From Lunularia cruciata (lineage: Eukaryota; Streptophyta; Marchantiopsida; Lunulariales; Lunulariaceae), in the NCBI GenBank assembly GCA_948567375.1, contig OX419755.1, forward strand, positions 23,576,517-23,640,516: a stretch of 64,000 nucleotides of DNA. Reading direction: 5' to 3'. Positions 43,640 through 55,320 of this stretch are shown here, piece by piece. How positions within the stretch are numbered: position 1 is the stretch's first letter; each line of letters starts with the position of its first letter. A program made the position numbers and the translations under genes. A model generated the notes under the pieces. That model was not told the origin of the DNA, did no database searches, and saw only the letters and a program-made list of their open reading frames with translations.

Positions 43640-44335
43640 AATGTTAAAGTGGAACTACTCCTTCACCTCCATCCAATGCCCTTGCTATTCTTTGTGCACA
43701 AGCAATGGTTCAAATAACGTGCAAGGATTTTGAACCATGACTTCTTGGCAAATCTGCTCCTTCAACCCTCATTTGAAATTGTCAAGAGCTTTTGTTGGAC
43801 TCATGTTGGTTATTGCAACTTGTAGGTCCAGAAATGCCTCCACATACTCTTGTACGCTATTCTTCTCTTTCAATCTCCATAGTCGGATCCAGGTCATATA
43901 CACAAAATCCACCGATTGGAAATTCTTCAACAATCCTTCTTGCATTGTTGTCCATGTGACCTCTCTTCTCTTTGCCAACATGGATCGTTCCCAAGCATCG
44001 TACCATGTGAGGGCTTTATTGGTCAAGTACTCACATGCAAACATGCCTACAACATGCTTGGTGATCTTTATTAAGAACAATCAGAAATATCAATTCATTC
44101 TTGAGATCCAATTCTCCACTACTCCAATCATATGTTGCTCCTTGTAAGGCTCAATGTTGCATGTCTTGTTCATTCGAAGTAGCAATGTGGCTTCATTGTT
44201 GACTGGGTTTGTAGGCACGGGTGCCTCTCCAAGTACCTCAATCGCAAGTACCGGGTTTTGAGATGGCTCTTCTTCTTTCATTGCTTGATCATTCTTGAGG
44301 GTCTGCACTTGACTTTGTAATTCTTCCATGGTCAT
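43640..44335 (-). pseudogene. Gag of element D
   Basis: Two open stretches (44,335-44,090 and 44,080-43,769) differ only by a shift near 44,085. The start TMEELQSQVQTLKNDQAMKE suggests a coiled coil. ALTWYDAWERSMLAKRREVT and LKEKNSVQEYVEAFLDLQ are the core of retrotransposon gag. A knuckle region is degraded near 43,440-43,480, where the other strand contains codons for Cys/His. The start is the first Met on the minus strand behind the primer site that gives this frame. Confidence 0.8.
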
Positions 44336-44987
44336 TGTAATCTCTCAAAATTTGTTCAACATCCCCTGCATTCCTTGCACCAACTCTTGCAACTACAGAT
44401 CCATGGTTCTTGCAACACTCAATTGCTATTGTCTACTTCAATAAAGAGTTAATATGATCACCTTGGAGGGTGCACAAACTATTGGAACTACCATTGGGAC
44501 CTTAGAAGCTACCACTCATTGATAATATTCCTCAGCAAAATTCCTGACTACAAAATCTCTAAACATCACTTTGGGTCTCAATACATAACAAATTTCTACT
44601 TGTGTTGAAAGGGAAAGGATTTGGGACATTCAAATCCATCACAACAGAATTTAGATTGTCAAATCTCACTCTCTATCATAAATCACTATAGGCAGAATCA
44701 TTGGGTTTGGCAAATTCATCACTACATTCATGAACTTTGCTCCAAAGTGAAAAACAAGATACACTCTCACTTGCTCACACTAAATGTACATAATCTTGAT
44801 GTGGAATGGATTCAAGAATGGAAAGTGAGGTGCTAGATATTTTCCTCCTGGAGCTTCCATTCCATCCTCCTTCTAGCACATTCTTAATCTACCAATTACA
44901 CCAAGATGTATCTCCTCAAAATTACTCAATCTCAATAGCCCATGTTCTTCCAAGAGAGGTGATCCGCTCTCTTGGATGACTACACCT

Positions 44988-44999
44988 ACTTTGATACCA
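44988..44999 (-). other. Primer-binding site of element D
   Basis: The minus strand reads TGGTATCAAAGT one base behind the LTR end, close to the initiator-methionine complement TGGTATCAGAGC, with two G/C-to-A/T changes. Confidence 0.85.
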
Positions 45000-45000
45000 T

Positions 45001-45793
45001 TGTAATACTTTGAGGATAGGAGACTTGAAGAGAAATACACCATGAGAAACACAAAATTTCACACTCAAACCTTCAATGCCCCCAAGGAGCATCTTCTCTT
45101 TATTATATAGACAAAGGGGATCTCCTCCAAGGAATCCCCACCATAGGATTAGGCACATAGATAGGTGATATGTTAGCAAGCTCCACCCTTGGATTACTTA
45201 CTTGGATGGGTGACATGTTGGTCCTAGCCTTATTTGGTTGGTCAAACAAGCTTTGACCAAAGGGAATCTTTTAGGGAATCTTCATGTAGGAATCTCAAAA
45301 TCATGTGGGTGAGGTACCATTGGAAAGCTCTTGACAAGACAAACCAAGGGGGAGGAAAATACAGCATTTCTTCCATTGAATGTCGGGAAGGAGGGAGTTT
45401 GCATATTTTTGAGGCCTAATTCATCCGTTTAGACCTCCAAAATTGCTTTCAAAGATTTTAGGCATATTTTGGTTCATACTCTATTAGTAGAAGTCTATTT
45501 GGTGATATCTCTTTCTCATCTATTTGAAATTTCTAATCTTATCTTTCTATCTATTAGTCCATCATGTGTAACATCCTTCCAAATGTTACAATACCAATTC
45601 TCACCTTTAAATAATATGTCTAACTATTGGTTCTAAAATTTTCAAGTATATTTTGGTTTTTGCCTTAATAGTAGAAGTACTCTTTTGGTGCTATTTCTAT
45701 CTGATCTGGTTTTTTCCATATGTATAACATCATTCCAGATGTTACCAAACCTAATTTCACATCTAGATCATATGGCTAGCTTTTGATATTACA
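45001..45793 (-). repeat. 5' LTR of element D with TATA box
   Basis: This 793-bp LTR has the plus-strand ends TGTAATACTTT and ATATTACA. On the minus strand TCTATATAATAAAGAG at about 45,096-45,111 is a strong TATA box, conserved in all copies of the family. Transcription would start some 30 bp further into the element. Confidence 0.93.
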
Positions 45794-48700
45794 TTTAGCC
45801 ATTGCCTTCTAGGACACTCTTATGCATGACAGAGACTAGGAGCTCATATGGAGATAAAGATTGATGTTGATCAAGAGACTCATTATTGTGTGGTTTGATG
45901 CAACACCAAAGTGTTTTAGAGTAGAGTGCCTACCATATGATACTCATTTGGAAGATATCATGATGGAAAATATGATTCACTTTCCTTCTACCACATGAGG
46001 TGTAATCTCATGTCTCTATAAATATCATGTGATTTTTTTTGTTTATATGACTAGGATTTTTTACCCTTATCCATGTGGCTGATAGCCAATTCAAAAAGAG
46101 AATCCAAGGTTCCCATCCTTTCTAAACCTCCTCCTTCCATCCCTCTCTCTTCTTTCATTTTTCATTACATTTATGTCTCACTTTCCTCTCTTAACTTTCC
46201 ATGTGTGTTTCTTATTATCTATATCAATTTCATCTGATTTCTTTGCTTTTGCTTTACTAATCTTGGTTGGCTTTCAATTCTTCATCATGTATGCTTCATT
46301 CTCTTCCATATTTCTTCTTTTGCTCTTTTGACGTCACAAACCTAATTTATTTTCAGCAATCTTTTGTCAATTCTTCTCTCATATGATCACTAACTTTTGA
46401 GTGACACCTTAGGAAGCAATCTATTTTGCCTTGGCACTCATGAGCTTTCAAATAGAAACTTGGTTTGAGGAGTATTGAGATTTTTTTAGTTACTTTGGCA
46501 CTATGTTTGGCGCTGATGAAGTCATATGTGCTTTTGAGGAGGCTTTCTATGGCTGCCTTTTGCTTCCTTTGGCTTTTTAACATTTCAAGACTCACGCATC
46601 CATAGTGCATGCAGTGATATACTCTATCTATAACACCATGCTCTACTTTAATTCCCCAAATGAGGGCAGTAAAGCAAAGTAGAAATCATCCAAAGAAGAT
46701 TTTCCACTCTACTTTTTTCATGCCCAAAATCCCAAGTTTGGTTTCAATTAATTTGTTCTCCATTCATTTGGTTTGTCTTCAATTGTTTCACCTTTGTTTA
46801 TTTTGATTTCTTGATATGAGATGACTTTTTTTTTTCTTATTACACATTTGTATTGAGGTACTTATTAGTTCTTTGCATTTAGTTATATATGATCATTGCT
46901 TGGCAATACATGCTTTTATGATTTGAATTTCATCTCCTATTTTCATATTTCTCACTCAGTTCTACTTTCATTTTATTTCTATTTCATCTACATTGCATTT
47001 TCATTTAATGAATTTTGCATCACCCATTGTTTGAATGGCTTTTGTCTTCATAATACCAATATCACCATATATATATATTATCTATAGTTTTTCTCTCAAA
47101 TTAAAATATACCCATATAAGTGTGCCCATGTAATTTTTACCTTTACTCATATAAGTGTTTGTCTATAAGTTTTTTTTCTTCCAATTAAAGTGTGTATGTA
47201 GGTATTTTTTTCCAATTAAAGTAAAATAGAATGACTCATTTGGGGAATTATTGATTGGTATTACTTATAGACACGTTATTTTTATAATTTACTTCCACTA
47301 AGCCACTCAATGGAAGTAAATCAATAATTGAAAAAGGTTTTATTGACCAATACTAAGCATTAAAGGAACAAAGGACTAAAGAAGCAAGGAATAACATTAA
47401 AGAAAAAACTATACAAAATGGCAATAAATCAACAAGTAGAAAAAATTTAATTGAGTAGCACTAAGCACTAAAGGAACAAGGAACAACACTAGGCATTACA
47501 AGAACAAGGAACATACAACTTAAACCTTAAAACTCAAGGTCCTTAACTCCAATGATACCTTTGACCAAACCCTAACCTTTTGTACAATACTCCAACCAAA
47601 AACTAAACTCACAAGCCACACTCCAAAAAATCCCTAAAATCCCTCTCAATCACCCTCCTATGAATAACACCTTTAATAATCCCCATCTTTTGAGCAAAAC
47701 CCTAAATGAGCCCTCTCCCAAACCTTGTCTTACACCAACATTTCCACTCCCAAACTCTTGCTAAGCAAGCCTTCACCCAAACCTTTGTTTTTCAGAGTTA
47801 TACTTCTCTCAAACCCCTGAGCAAATCAGAGCTATGCTCAAATAAAGGCTATGTTCACATTTTAAATAGACACCTACAAAATTCTAAACCAAGTGGTACC
47901 AAACAAAAAGAGTACCAATCACGTACTAAATTATAGCAATGTCAAAAAAAAAGAGCAATACAAGAATGAAGTTTATATATACTTCTTCCTCATTTACAAA
48001 GTGTAAAAAAGTGTAAATATACTTCTTCCTTGATTACAAAGATTTATAAGTGTAAATTGCAACCAACTTGTATATACTCCTTCCTTGGTTACAAAGTGGT
48101 AATCTAAAATATGTATATTATGTGGAGAAAGCTATTATGTAGAACTAGAGGAATTGAAGTTGGTATCCAATTTGCTAGGGTTATAATTGGGTACATGAAT
48201 TGGATCAGTATTGTAATTGTAACTCCTAATCCTATGAGAATCAACATCAGGATCTTGAAAGTCTATCTCACTAAGCATACTCATTATAATTTAATTTTAT
48301 CTTGGGCCCTCTTAAATTGGGCTAATTCCAAGGTCATGGAGTGGAAGCATTTTGATTTAGCAAACCTTGCCTTGATTTAGAGTTTCTCTACCTTTGATCT
48401 CATCTTGTAACACCTAAGCCTCCTTTTCACTTCAACTTTCACTCTAAGTTTGGCCAATATGCGTGAATCCTTGGCTTCCAAGGATACATGCCTAAGTCTT
48501 ACATGGTTGGAAAGATCTTGCAAAATTGCAATAAGTGTGGATAGAGGTATCATCTTTCCTCTAGCAAACCTTTTCCCTTTTCATTCTTTGTGATGCTCTT
48601 TCTTCCTTACACTTTCTTCTTTAGTTGATGTAGCTTTAGCTTGTTGTTATTTCTCCTTGGTTGGTGTTGCTTTGGAAGAAGGAATATCATGAGGTAAGTG

Positions 48701-49134
48701 TGATGAAGTGATATACTCCAATTGAGAATTTTCTATAAATGGAGGAACATACTCTAAATGTAATCTACATGGTGTAACAAAGGAATAAGATCTACTCACA
48801 TCTTCACACAAATCCATCCTCCAAGTGTGTTCTTATACCTCTTGCAAGAATAGAACATATGGGTCTTGGTTATTGGGAATGGTATTGAGAAATGTAAGTC
48901 CGTATGATAGAGTACAATTATCTCCTATCATCCTTTTGTATTATTTCTATTTCATCCTCTTGGTTCAATCTTAAACAATCTTTCCCTTGATCTCACACAC
49001 CCAAACTTATCAATATAGGGGGAGAGATATTGGCCTTGCCTCCAAATATCATGTCCATCCTCTCAAAATGTGTATACTTGTGATGCAATTTATCTTCAAT
49101 TGTTCTTCAACCTTACTTGAGCTCACTATGTCAC
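45794..49134. other. Unassigned AT-rich DNA between element D and copy A-prime
   Basis: It continues the sequence interrupted by element D. Only short open frames without domains occur (for example 46,353-46,610 minus and 48,111-48,380 plus). The part 46,800-47,420 is very AT-rich. No RNA gene or LTR end was recognised. Confidence 0.5.
47975..48096 (+). repeat. Three short tandem repeats
   Basis: TATACTTCTTCCT or a near match, followed by TTACAAAG, occurs at 47,977, 48,018 and 48,072, spaced by about 41-54 bp. Confidence 0.75.
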
Positions 49135-49548
49135 CTAGATTGCTTGGACTCTGGAGTAGGAGTGTTGGTAGTTAGAAGTATTTTGGTAGATACTCATAGA
49201 CTGCTTCTTGATGTCAAATTTTTTGTTTGAGGCACTGACTACATAATGGGGCCCACCATCACTTGCACCGTTTTTATTGTCAAGTGTGCTGTCAATGGGA
49301 CCATTAGGGTTGGAGACCAAAGGGGTATACTTTTGAAGTGCAACTCTAGAGAGCTAACTTCTCTAATGTTGAGCCTTTGAGTTCTTGGCTATGGTAGATA
49401 GAGGCCGAGAAGGGTCACCCGGATTCTCTTAGCTAGAGTTGGGTGTAGCTTGACTATAATAAGTGTCCAATTGTTGGTAGATATTGAGTGACAAATCAAG
49501 TGTTGATCTGATTGAGTGTGATTTGAGTTGTGTAAACAAACTAATTAC
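49135..49548 (+). repeat. Truncated 5' LTR of A-prime
   Basis: It matches 58,980-59,386 of the 3' LTR. Both ends of the family LTR are absent: the first about 130 bp, and the roughly 100-bp terminal repeat that follows GTAAACAAATTGATTA in the 3' LTR. Confidence 0.75.
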
Positions 49549-50730
49549 AGCCAAGAAGTGAAGTCAAGGGGAAATTGGGTGTAAGGATTGAAGGTGTTGG
49601 TGCTATCTCCAAGCCTTAGTAATCATTGGTAGCTTGATTGAGGTTCAGATTTTCCCTAGGAGTGATTGTGTGCAAAAAGGTCTTCAAATTGATGTAGATT
49701 TGGCATTGAGGCAGACGGTGTGCAGAAGCATTGGCCAAATTTTGTTGAGAAGAGTGTCAATTTTGAAAAATGGTGTTTGTTTTGAGCTCAAGAGGTGGAA
49801 GGAGGACCAATTTGGTGTGAGTTAAGCTCAAAAAGTGAAACTAAAGGTGGAGTTGTGAACCCATCTTCATGAATTTTTGATTTGGAGAACCTTGTCTTTT
49901 CAATTTGGTTACAATGGAGAGTTAGCAAAGGATTTGGTTGTCAGCCAACTTTAGGGATTTATGTCAGATTTTTTTGCTCAAGTTGGATGCTTTGAGGCAT
50001 AAGGCTGTGGGCTACGAGAGGTTACAAAGGCCTAGAAAAGCCAACTTGTTGGGGTGGCGCTAGCTAGTTTGGAATAGTTTTGGTCATTTTTGGGAAAATC
50101 TGCCAACATTGCTAGATTGTGTGCAACAAGGTTTGACCCCTAGATATTTGGTTATTAGAGTGGTGCCCTAGTCAACTAGGCCACCCTCACTTGTTGTCAT
50201 AATGACTGTTTCACTATTATCTATACACTTGTAGCTTTGGCTAGGAGAGACAATTTGATCCTATTCTTGGTGATCCTTGTAGCTTACAAAGTAGATAACT
50301 CCATTATGTCAAATGCCAAATGGTGGAAAAGTCAATCTAGTGTTGATTTATGAGATAGAAGGCTTTCACTAGAATTCTTGTGATTGGACTCCCTCCATTC
50401 TATGCTTCCTATTTGTGCACCATGTTTGTGTGAGGTGCCTTGACTTTAGAGCATTAATTCTTTGGTGTGCTCTCGATAGTGAGGCTGGAGTGATGACCAG
50501 TCAGACTACCTATTTTTCTCTTTGATGAGGTAGGAAGTGATGAACTATAGACCGGGAGAGTGTGTGTTGTGATGGCAGGTTATAGGTTGCCCTTTCTCCT
50601 AGTGTTTTTATCATAGTTAGAGCTACATTAGTCAATGACATTCAGTTGGTGGTGTTGGTACTTGATGGTGATTTTTGGTGGAGTACTTGCGGTGGTTCTG
50701 GTAACGGGTTGCAATTTCTAGTTACTTTGT
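49549..50730 (+). other. Leader of A-prime
   Basis: Non-coding-looking sequence that aligns with 1-1,720 of copy A (minus the solo LTR). TGGTTATTAGAG at 50,149-50,160 resembles a decayed initiator-tRNA primer site, but it lies about 600 bp behind the recognisable LTR end, so I do not call it as such. Confidence 0.5.
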
Positions 50731-50732
50731 CA

Positions 50733-52580
50733 TGATGGAGTTCTTTGGGGATTTTGAAGGAGATAATGCTGCAATACATAGTGGGTTTACTCAAAGTGGT
50801 GCTTGGTATCAACTTGTATCTTAGGTCCTAGTGAGAGAGTAGATTGACTATAAGTTGGACTTTGATATAAGAGTTGATTTAGTTGAGAGTGCACTTGGTG
50901 TATCCACACCATTGTTGTGGGACATGGGTCAGATTTATAAGGCTTCCAAAGGTCCCAAGCGTTACTTTGGTATAATGGGTATCATTGAGTTAAATGGCTT
51001 CATCTAGGAGTTTGATAATTGGTGTGATATGCAATAGATGCGGAACCCGACATTGTTCACACACTTCATGGAGTGGGAAGGGTTATTTCAACACTTGGAG
51101 GGTCCGCCAATGGATGACTACCATGAATTCAAGAGAACTCACTTGGAGGAGATTGAGCTATGGAGATAGTATTGGTCTTTGAATTATGTCTCCATTACTT
51201 CGAGCTTGATTTCTAGGCGTAGATCAGCAGTACCCATGAGTTCTAGTTCTAGTAGCGTTGGTGGATCTCTTGGAAATGGTACTACTATGAGTGGAGATAC
51301 TACTATAAGAGATGGTATAGTACCGAGGTTTAACCACATGGTGGAGTTCTTCCAATGTTTGAGGAAAAACTACCAAGGAGTGCGGACTAACAAGTTGAGG
51401 AGCTCGCAAGAATTCCAATAAAAGGCTAGGAAGAACTTATGCAAGGCATACACTCGCATGAGACCACTGATCAGTTTTACTCAAGGAGTTATTGAGGCCC
51501 AAGCAGTCCAATTTTGGTATGGGATATTGGATAGGAAGTTGCGACATAGAGTACGTGTTATGTTGTTACAAGCTACTTCACCTACTTTAGCAGTACTCTT
51601 TGGTTTTGGCTGAACATATTGAGCTCAACATGGTAGAAGAGAGACAGGTGACATCTGGATTTGGTAGGGAGACCTCATTCATTGCTGTTACTTCTTCCAG
51701 AGTGCACCATACCATGTTGGTTTTTGAGGATAGGGTGGAGAGCTAGATCATATGGAGTGAGTGGTGAGCATGATGTAGCTAGACCTTTACCTTCATTCAT
51801 CATTTTGGGTCAGCAACAGCTAATGAGTGGTGGTGTTGCTTGTTGGACTTGTGGTGGACCTCACTATAGGAGAAAGTGCACTCAGGGCAGCGGTTGTGAT
51901 ACCTCTGGTGCATTGCATCCAACATAGAGACAATGTGAGCATTGCCATAGGATTGGTCACACTAGTGATTGATGCTTTGACCTACACTCGGAGTTACAAA
52001 ATGGTAAGGCTGCTATGATAGGTGGTAGAGGAGTCCTAGATCATGGAGGATGAGGTTGTAGAGTATCCATACCTAGTAGGGGTGCAATACCTGCCTTTAC
52101 TTTTGATACAACCATAACTACTCAAATTGAGCAATTGGAGCAAAGATTGGCTAGCATGACGATAACTTAGAGGAGATTGGATTTAGGTGCTGAGACGTCC
52201 ACCTCATATCTTGGTGATAAAGACATATTGGACTTCTTGTGTGGATCAACACAAGTAGATGCCTCTACCATAGCGACTAGGAGTGCAGTACGTGCTCTAG
52301 AGCCTAGAGGAGCATCTGTGGAATTGGACCCACATAGAGGAGAGGCTGGTAGACAAGTCAGACTTCCCCAATCTTTTACAATCTTTGAGGCACTACAGTC
52401 AACATCCATGGCTCCTAGACATCCTAGTGTAGGTGTGGTAGGTGGTGATGGGGTGCATGATAACCTACCTACTAGTCAGCCACTTGCTACTACAAAAATT
52501 GAGTCTAGCTTGATGTTTTGGGGAGGAAAGGGGAGGGGGGGCTCAACTGATTATACGCTTTTCATTATTCTTAGCCAATG
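50733..52580 (+). pseudogene. Gag of A-prime with two zinc knuckles
   Basis: The gag frame probably begins at the ATG at 50,735 (MEFFGDFEGDNAA). The gag core is readable from about 51,050 (THFMEWEGLFQHLEGPPMDD) to 51,560 (EAQAVQFWYGILDRKLRHR). Knuckle 1 at 51,841-51,879 is CWTCGGPHYRRKC (C-x2-C-x3-H-x4-C). Knuckle 2 at 51,934-51,975, in the same frame, is C-x2-C-x4-H-x4-C with a TGA inside the last spacer. The tail 52,177-52,581 is open for 134 codons. It would form the particle and bind RNA; stops make it inactive. Confidence 0.75.
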
Positions 52581-52639
52581 ACATGTTTACATTAAGAGTT
52601 GACCCAACCCTAGTGTTCTAATTGGCTGCCATGCTTTGA

Positions 52640-53079
52640 GAGTAGGGATGATGTGGTTCCCACTACTAGAGCAAAGTTGGTTGATAGTAGAGCTGACTTG
52701 GTTGAGGAGCATGGGATCCGCTCAACCACCGATGGTTTATGGCAAGGAGCAATGGCTAGATTGGAGGAGTTACCAACTAGACCAGCCTTTGAGCAGGCGC
52801 GGTTTACACTTGGGGTTGTTTTGTTAGATAACCAAAGGGGGATTTTTTGTTTGGTGGGACCTTTAGGAAAGGTCTATACAGCATAGGGGGTCTTATTAGA
52901 CTTTGGTGCATAGCCTTTTATGTTGGGGAAGGCTGTAGTTGTTGGTCTAGAGTTACAAAAGACCAATATGAGGTATCCATTTCAGATCTAGACATCTTTA
53001 GGAGGTGGTTCTACACAGTATATCACATGTGGAGAGCTTGTTGTTCAAATTCAGCCTAGTCATCCAATTGATAGCTCTA
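52640..53079 (+). pseudogene. Aspartic protease of A-prime, first part
   Basis: VLLDFGA, a TAG, then PFMLGKAVVVGLELQK (about 52,889-52,960) corresponds to a protease active site normally read as Leu-Leu-Asp-Thr-Gly-Ala-Gln-Pro. The TAG comes from CAG. The frame continues to HPIDS and is cut by the solo LTR at 53,080. Confidence 0.7.
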
Positions 53080-53803
53080 TGTAATACCAAGGGTTAGCCA
53101 TATGATCTAGATGTGAAATTAGGTTTGGTACCTTCAAGAATGATGTTATACATGATGGTCAAAATAGATCAGATAGAAGTATCACCAAAAGAGTACTTCT
53201 ACTAATAGGGCAGAAACCAAAATAGACTTGAGAACCTTAGAACCAATAGCTAGACATATGATTTAAAGGTGAGAATTGGTTTGGTAACATCTGGAAGGAT
53301 GTTACACATGATGGACTAAACAGATCAGAAAGAGGTATCACCAAAAGTGGACTTCTACTAATAGAGTAGGAACCAAAATATGCCTAAAATCTTTGAATGC
53401 AATTTTGGAGGCCTAAACGGATGAATTAGGCCTAAAAAATGTGCAAATGCCCCCCCCCCAAACGGAGGAAAGGCTGGCCTTCCCTTCCCCTGCTTTGTCT
53501 CGTCGAGAGCTTTCCAACGGTACCTTACGTGATTTTGAGATTCTTACAAGAAGATTCCCTTTGGTCAAAGCTTGTTTGACCAACCAGATAGGACTGAGAC
53601 TAGACAGGTCACCCATCCAAGTAAGTAATCCAAGGGTGGAGCTTGCTGACATGTCACCTATCTGTGTCCCTAATCCTATGGTGGAGCTTCCTTGGAGGAG
53701 ATCCTCTTTGTCTATATAATAAAGAGAAGGTGCTCCCTTGGGGCATCGAATGTTTGAGTGTGCAACCTGTGTTTTCTCTCTTCCTTGTCCTTGGAGTATT
53801 ACA
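53080..53803 (+). mobile_element. Solo LTR of the B/D family, TSD CTCTA
   Basis: This 724-bp LTR in forward orientation runs from TGTAATACC to GTATTACA, with perfect CTCTA duplications at 53,075-53,079 and 53,804-53,808. The TATA box TCTATATAATAAAG is at 53,711-53,724. A run of ten or more C begins at 53,449. It splits the protease region of A-prime. Confidence 0.95.
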
Positions 53804-54320
53804 CTCTATGGTGAGAGCTCAAGCCATTATGACCGTAGCTAAGTCGTATGATGTGTTTGTTAGGGAGCAATGTTATACCCCATGGATTTCAATATTGACT
53901 ATTGGGAGGAGACAACCTCCTATAAACAAGGTTGGCAATCAAGTGAGGGATAGGTATATTGCCTACCAATACACTTTAGTAGTGGTAATTTTGGCTCATT
54001 ACAGTTTGGGACCATATCGGCTTCAGTTTCGGCTTTCAATGGTTTTGTTACTTGGCTTGGTGACTTATTGGAGAGGAATGCCTATGCATAGTATACTCTA
54101 GTACTAGAGGAGATCACTTGGATTTGGAGTACGAGTAGGATTTTTCCATCCACTTTGATGTTCCATTGTAGAGTGCAAAAGAGGCATTGTAGTAACATGC
54201 AAATCAATTAGTGGAATAGGCTTGGAATGGAACCTTTGCACTACCAAGAGACCAATGTGAGGATGAGCCTCCAGAGTTGATTACCTTGACACCTCTGGAT
54301 ACTACACTCATTGCTTGGCA
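53804..54320 (+). pseudogene. Protease C-terminal region and spacer of A-prime
   Basis: The frame resumes with MVRAQAIMTVAKSYDVFVRE (from 53,819) and a tryptophan-rich stretch, NIDYWEETTSYK-like in a neighbouring frame, then GFVTWLGDLLERNAYA (near 54,043-54,090). The block is conserved enough to be read but matches no named domain I know beyond the protease tail. It leads directly into the methyltransferase. Confidence 0.55.
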
Positions 54321-54327
54321 ATATCCA

Positions 54328-55320
54328 ATAGAGGGAGTATGTTTATTGGAGTTGTTTGATGGGATTAGCTCTAGACTAGCAGTGGTACTATAGACGGGTA
54401 TACGAGTATAGAAATACTTGTATGTGGAGAGAGATGAGACTACTAGGTGAGTCTCTCTACATCATATGGCACACTTGGCCTATTAGTATCTTGAGTTATC
54501 ACTAATGTTAGTAGTTAGGGGTTACCAGAAGACCCTCCCAACAAATATTTCCTTGTTGGGAGCTAGGATTTGGAGAAACATGGGTCCATTCATTTGGTGA
54601 TTCTTGGATGGCCATGTCAAGGATATACACGTGATGGCTGAGGTCTAGGTCTTCAAGATCCTTATTCTAGTGTGTTTTGGGAGATGTTACGAATACAATG
54701 ACATCTCTCGGTTCATCAATTTGTATCTCTAGCTTACAATATGGAGAACATCCCTTTGATGGATGATTCTTGCACCCAAGTGGTGGCGAGTTCACATCAG
54801 GTCCATTATTGGATGCGACCTACCATGTTGTTAGATGTAGCCAAAGTGGGATCATGAGCTCATCATCTTTGTCTTTGATGGACAAACATCTTACCCAAAG
54901 AGGTTCTACAACGAGCTTATGACAAGATTCAACAACTAGACCACACCATTGTTGACAACATCTTGGATGTTGGGTGGTAGTCTTAGATGGTGGTAGTGGC
55001 TGATAGGTCACCTATGGTAGTGGTGATCCTAGTTAGACAGCCCAAAGCCGCTTTCACTACACTTATGAGTTGCCTAGGCTCCCATGCTTTCTTAGAAGGA
55101 GGTCTTAGACTTGTTTGGGACTCATAGTTATAGTAGTTGGTGGAGCCCAACGCTTATGAGAGAGAGCGGGTGATGAGTTTTCACACTAGTATTACCGTTT
55201 TTCCAATAATGTTAGAGGCATCCAAGCATAAGGTGTTAGATCAGGCTATGGACTTGAACTATTTGACCTGGATTGTGAGCCTTGGCTTGGTAGAGCAACA
55301 TAGGATGCGCTTGATAAGCA
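54328..55320 (+). pseudogene. C5 cytosine DNA methyltransferase domain in a retrotransposon (A-prime)
   Basis: A domain of about 320 residues shows the conserved C5-methyltransferase motifs in linear order. Motif I, which binds S-adenosylmethionine, is LLELFDGISS (54,343-54,372). Motif II is KYLYVERDETTR. Motif IV is GWPCQGYTRDG, with the catalytic Cys codon at 54,615-54,617. Motif VI is MENIPLM (54,741-54,761). Motif VIII is MLLDVAKVGS, then TGA and AHHLCL (54,825-54,875). Motif IX is ERERVMSFHTSIT (55,158-55,196), and motif X is VLDQAMDLNYLTWIVSL (about 55,233-55,283). Motifs IV-X share one frame; motif I lies in another, with a shift near 54,585. In-frame stops are mostly TGA or TAG at expected Arg/Gln sites. 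Phe-Asp-Gly in motif I resembles DNMT3-type enzymes; the linear order excludes the rearranged DRM type. It would have methylated cytosine in DNA. Confidence 0.88.

Larger units (their letters stand above)
39124..45793 (-). mobile_element. Ty3/gypsy chromovirus element D, nearly complete, TSD TTTAG
   Basis: This 6,670-bp minus-strand element has LTRs at 39124-39885 and 45001-45793, a primer-binding site at 44,988-44,999, a purine tract at 39,886-39,900 and perfect TTTAG duplications (39,119-39,123 and 45,794-45,798). On the minus strand it encodes gag, protease, reverse transcriptase, RNase H, integrase and a chromodomain. Its LTRs look roughly 90% alike by eye. It is the best preserved element here, but frameshifts and TGA codons still break pol. 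Confidence 0.95.

Noticed and set aside
43737-44147. Plus-strand frame of 136 codons
   Set aside because: It is antisense to the gag gene of element D.
50149-50162. Possible primer-binding site TGGTTATTAGAG of A-prime
   Set aside because: It needs an extra base and two C-to-T changes, and it lies about 600 bp from the recognisable LTR end.
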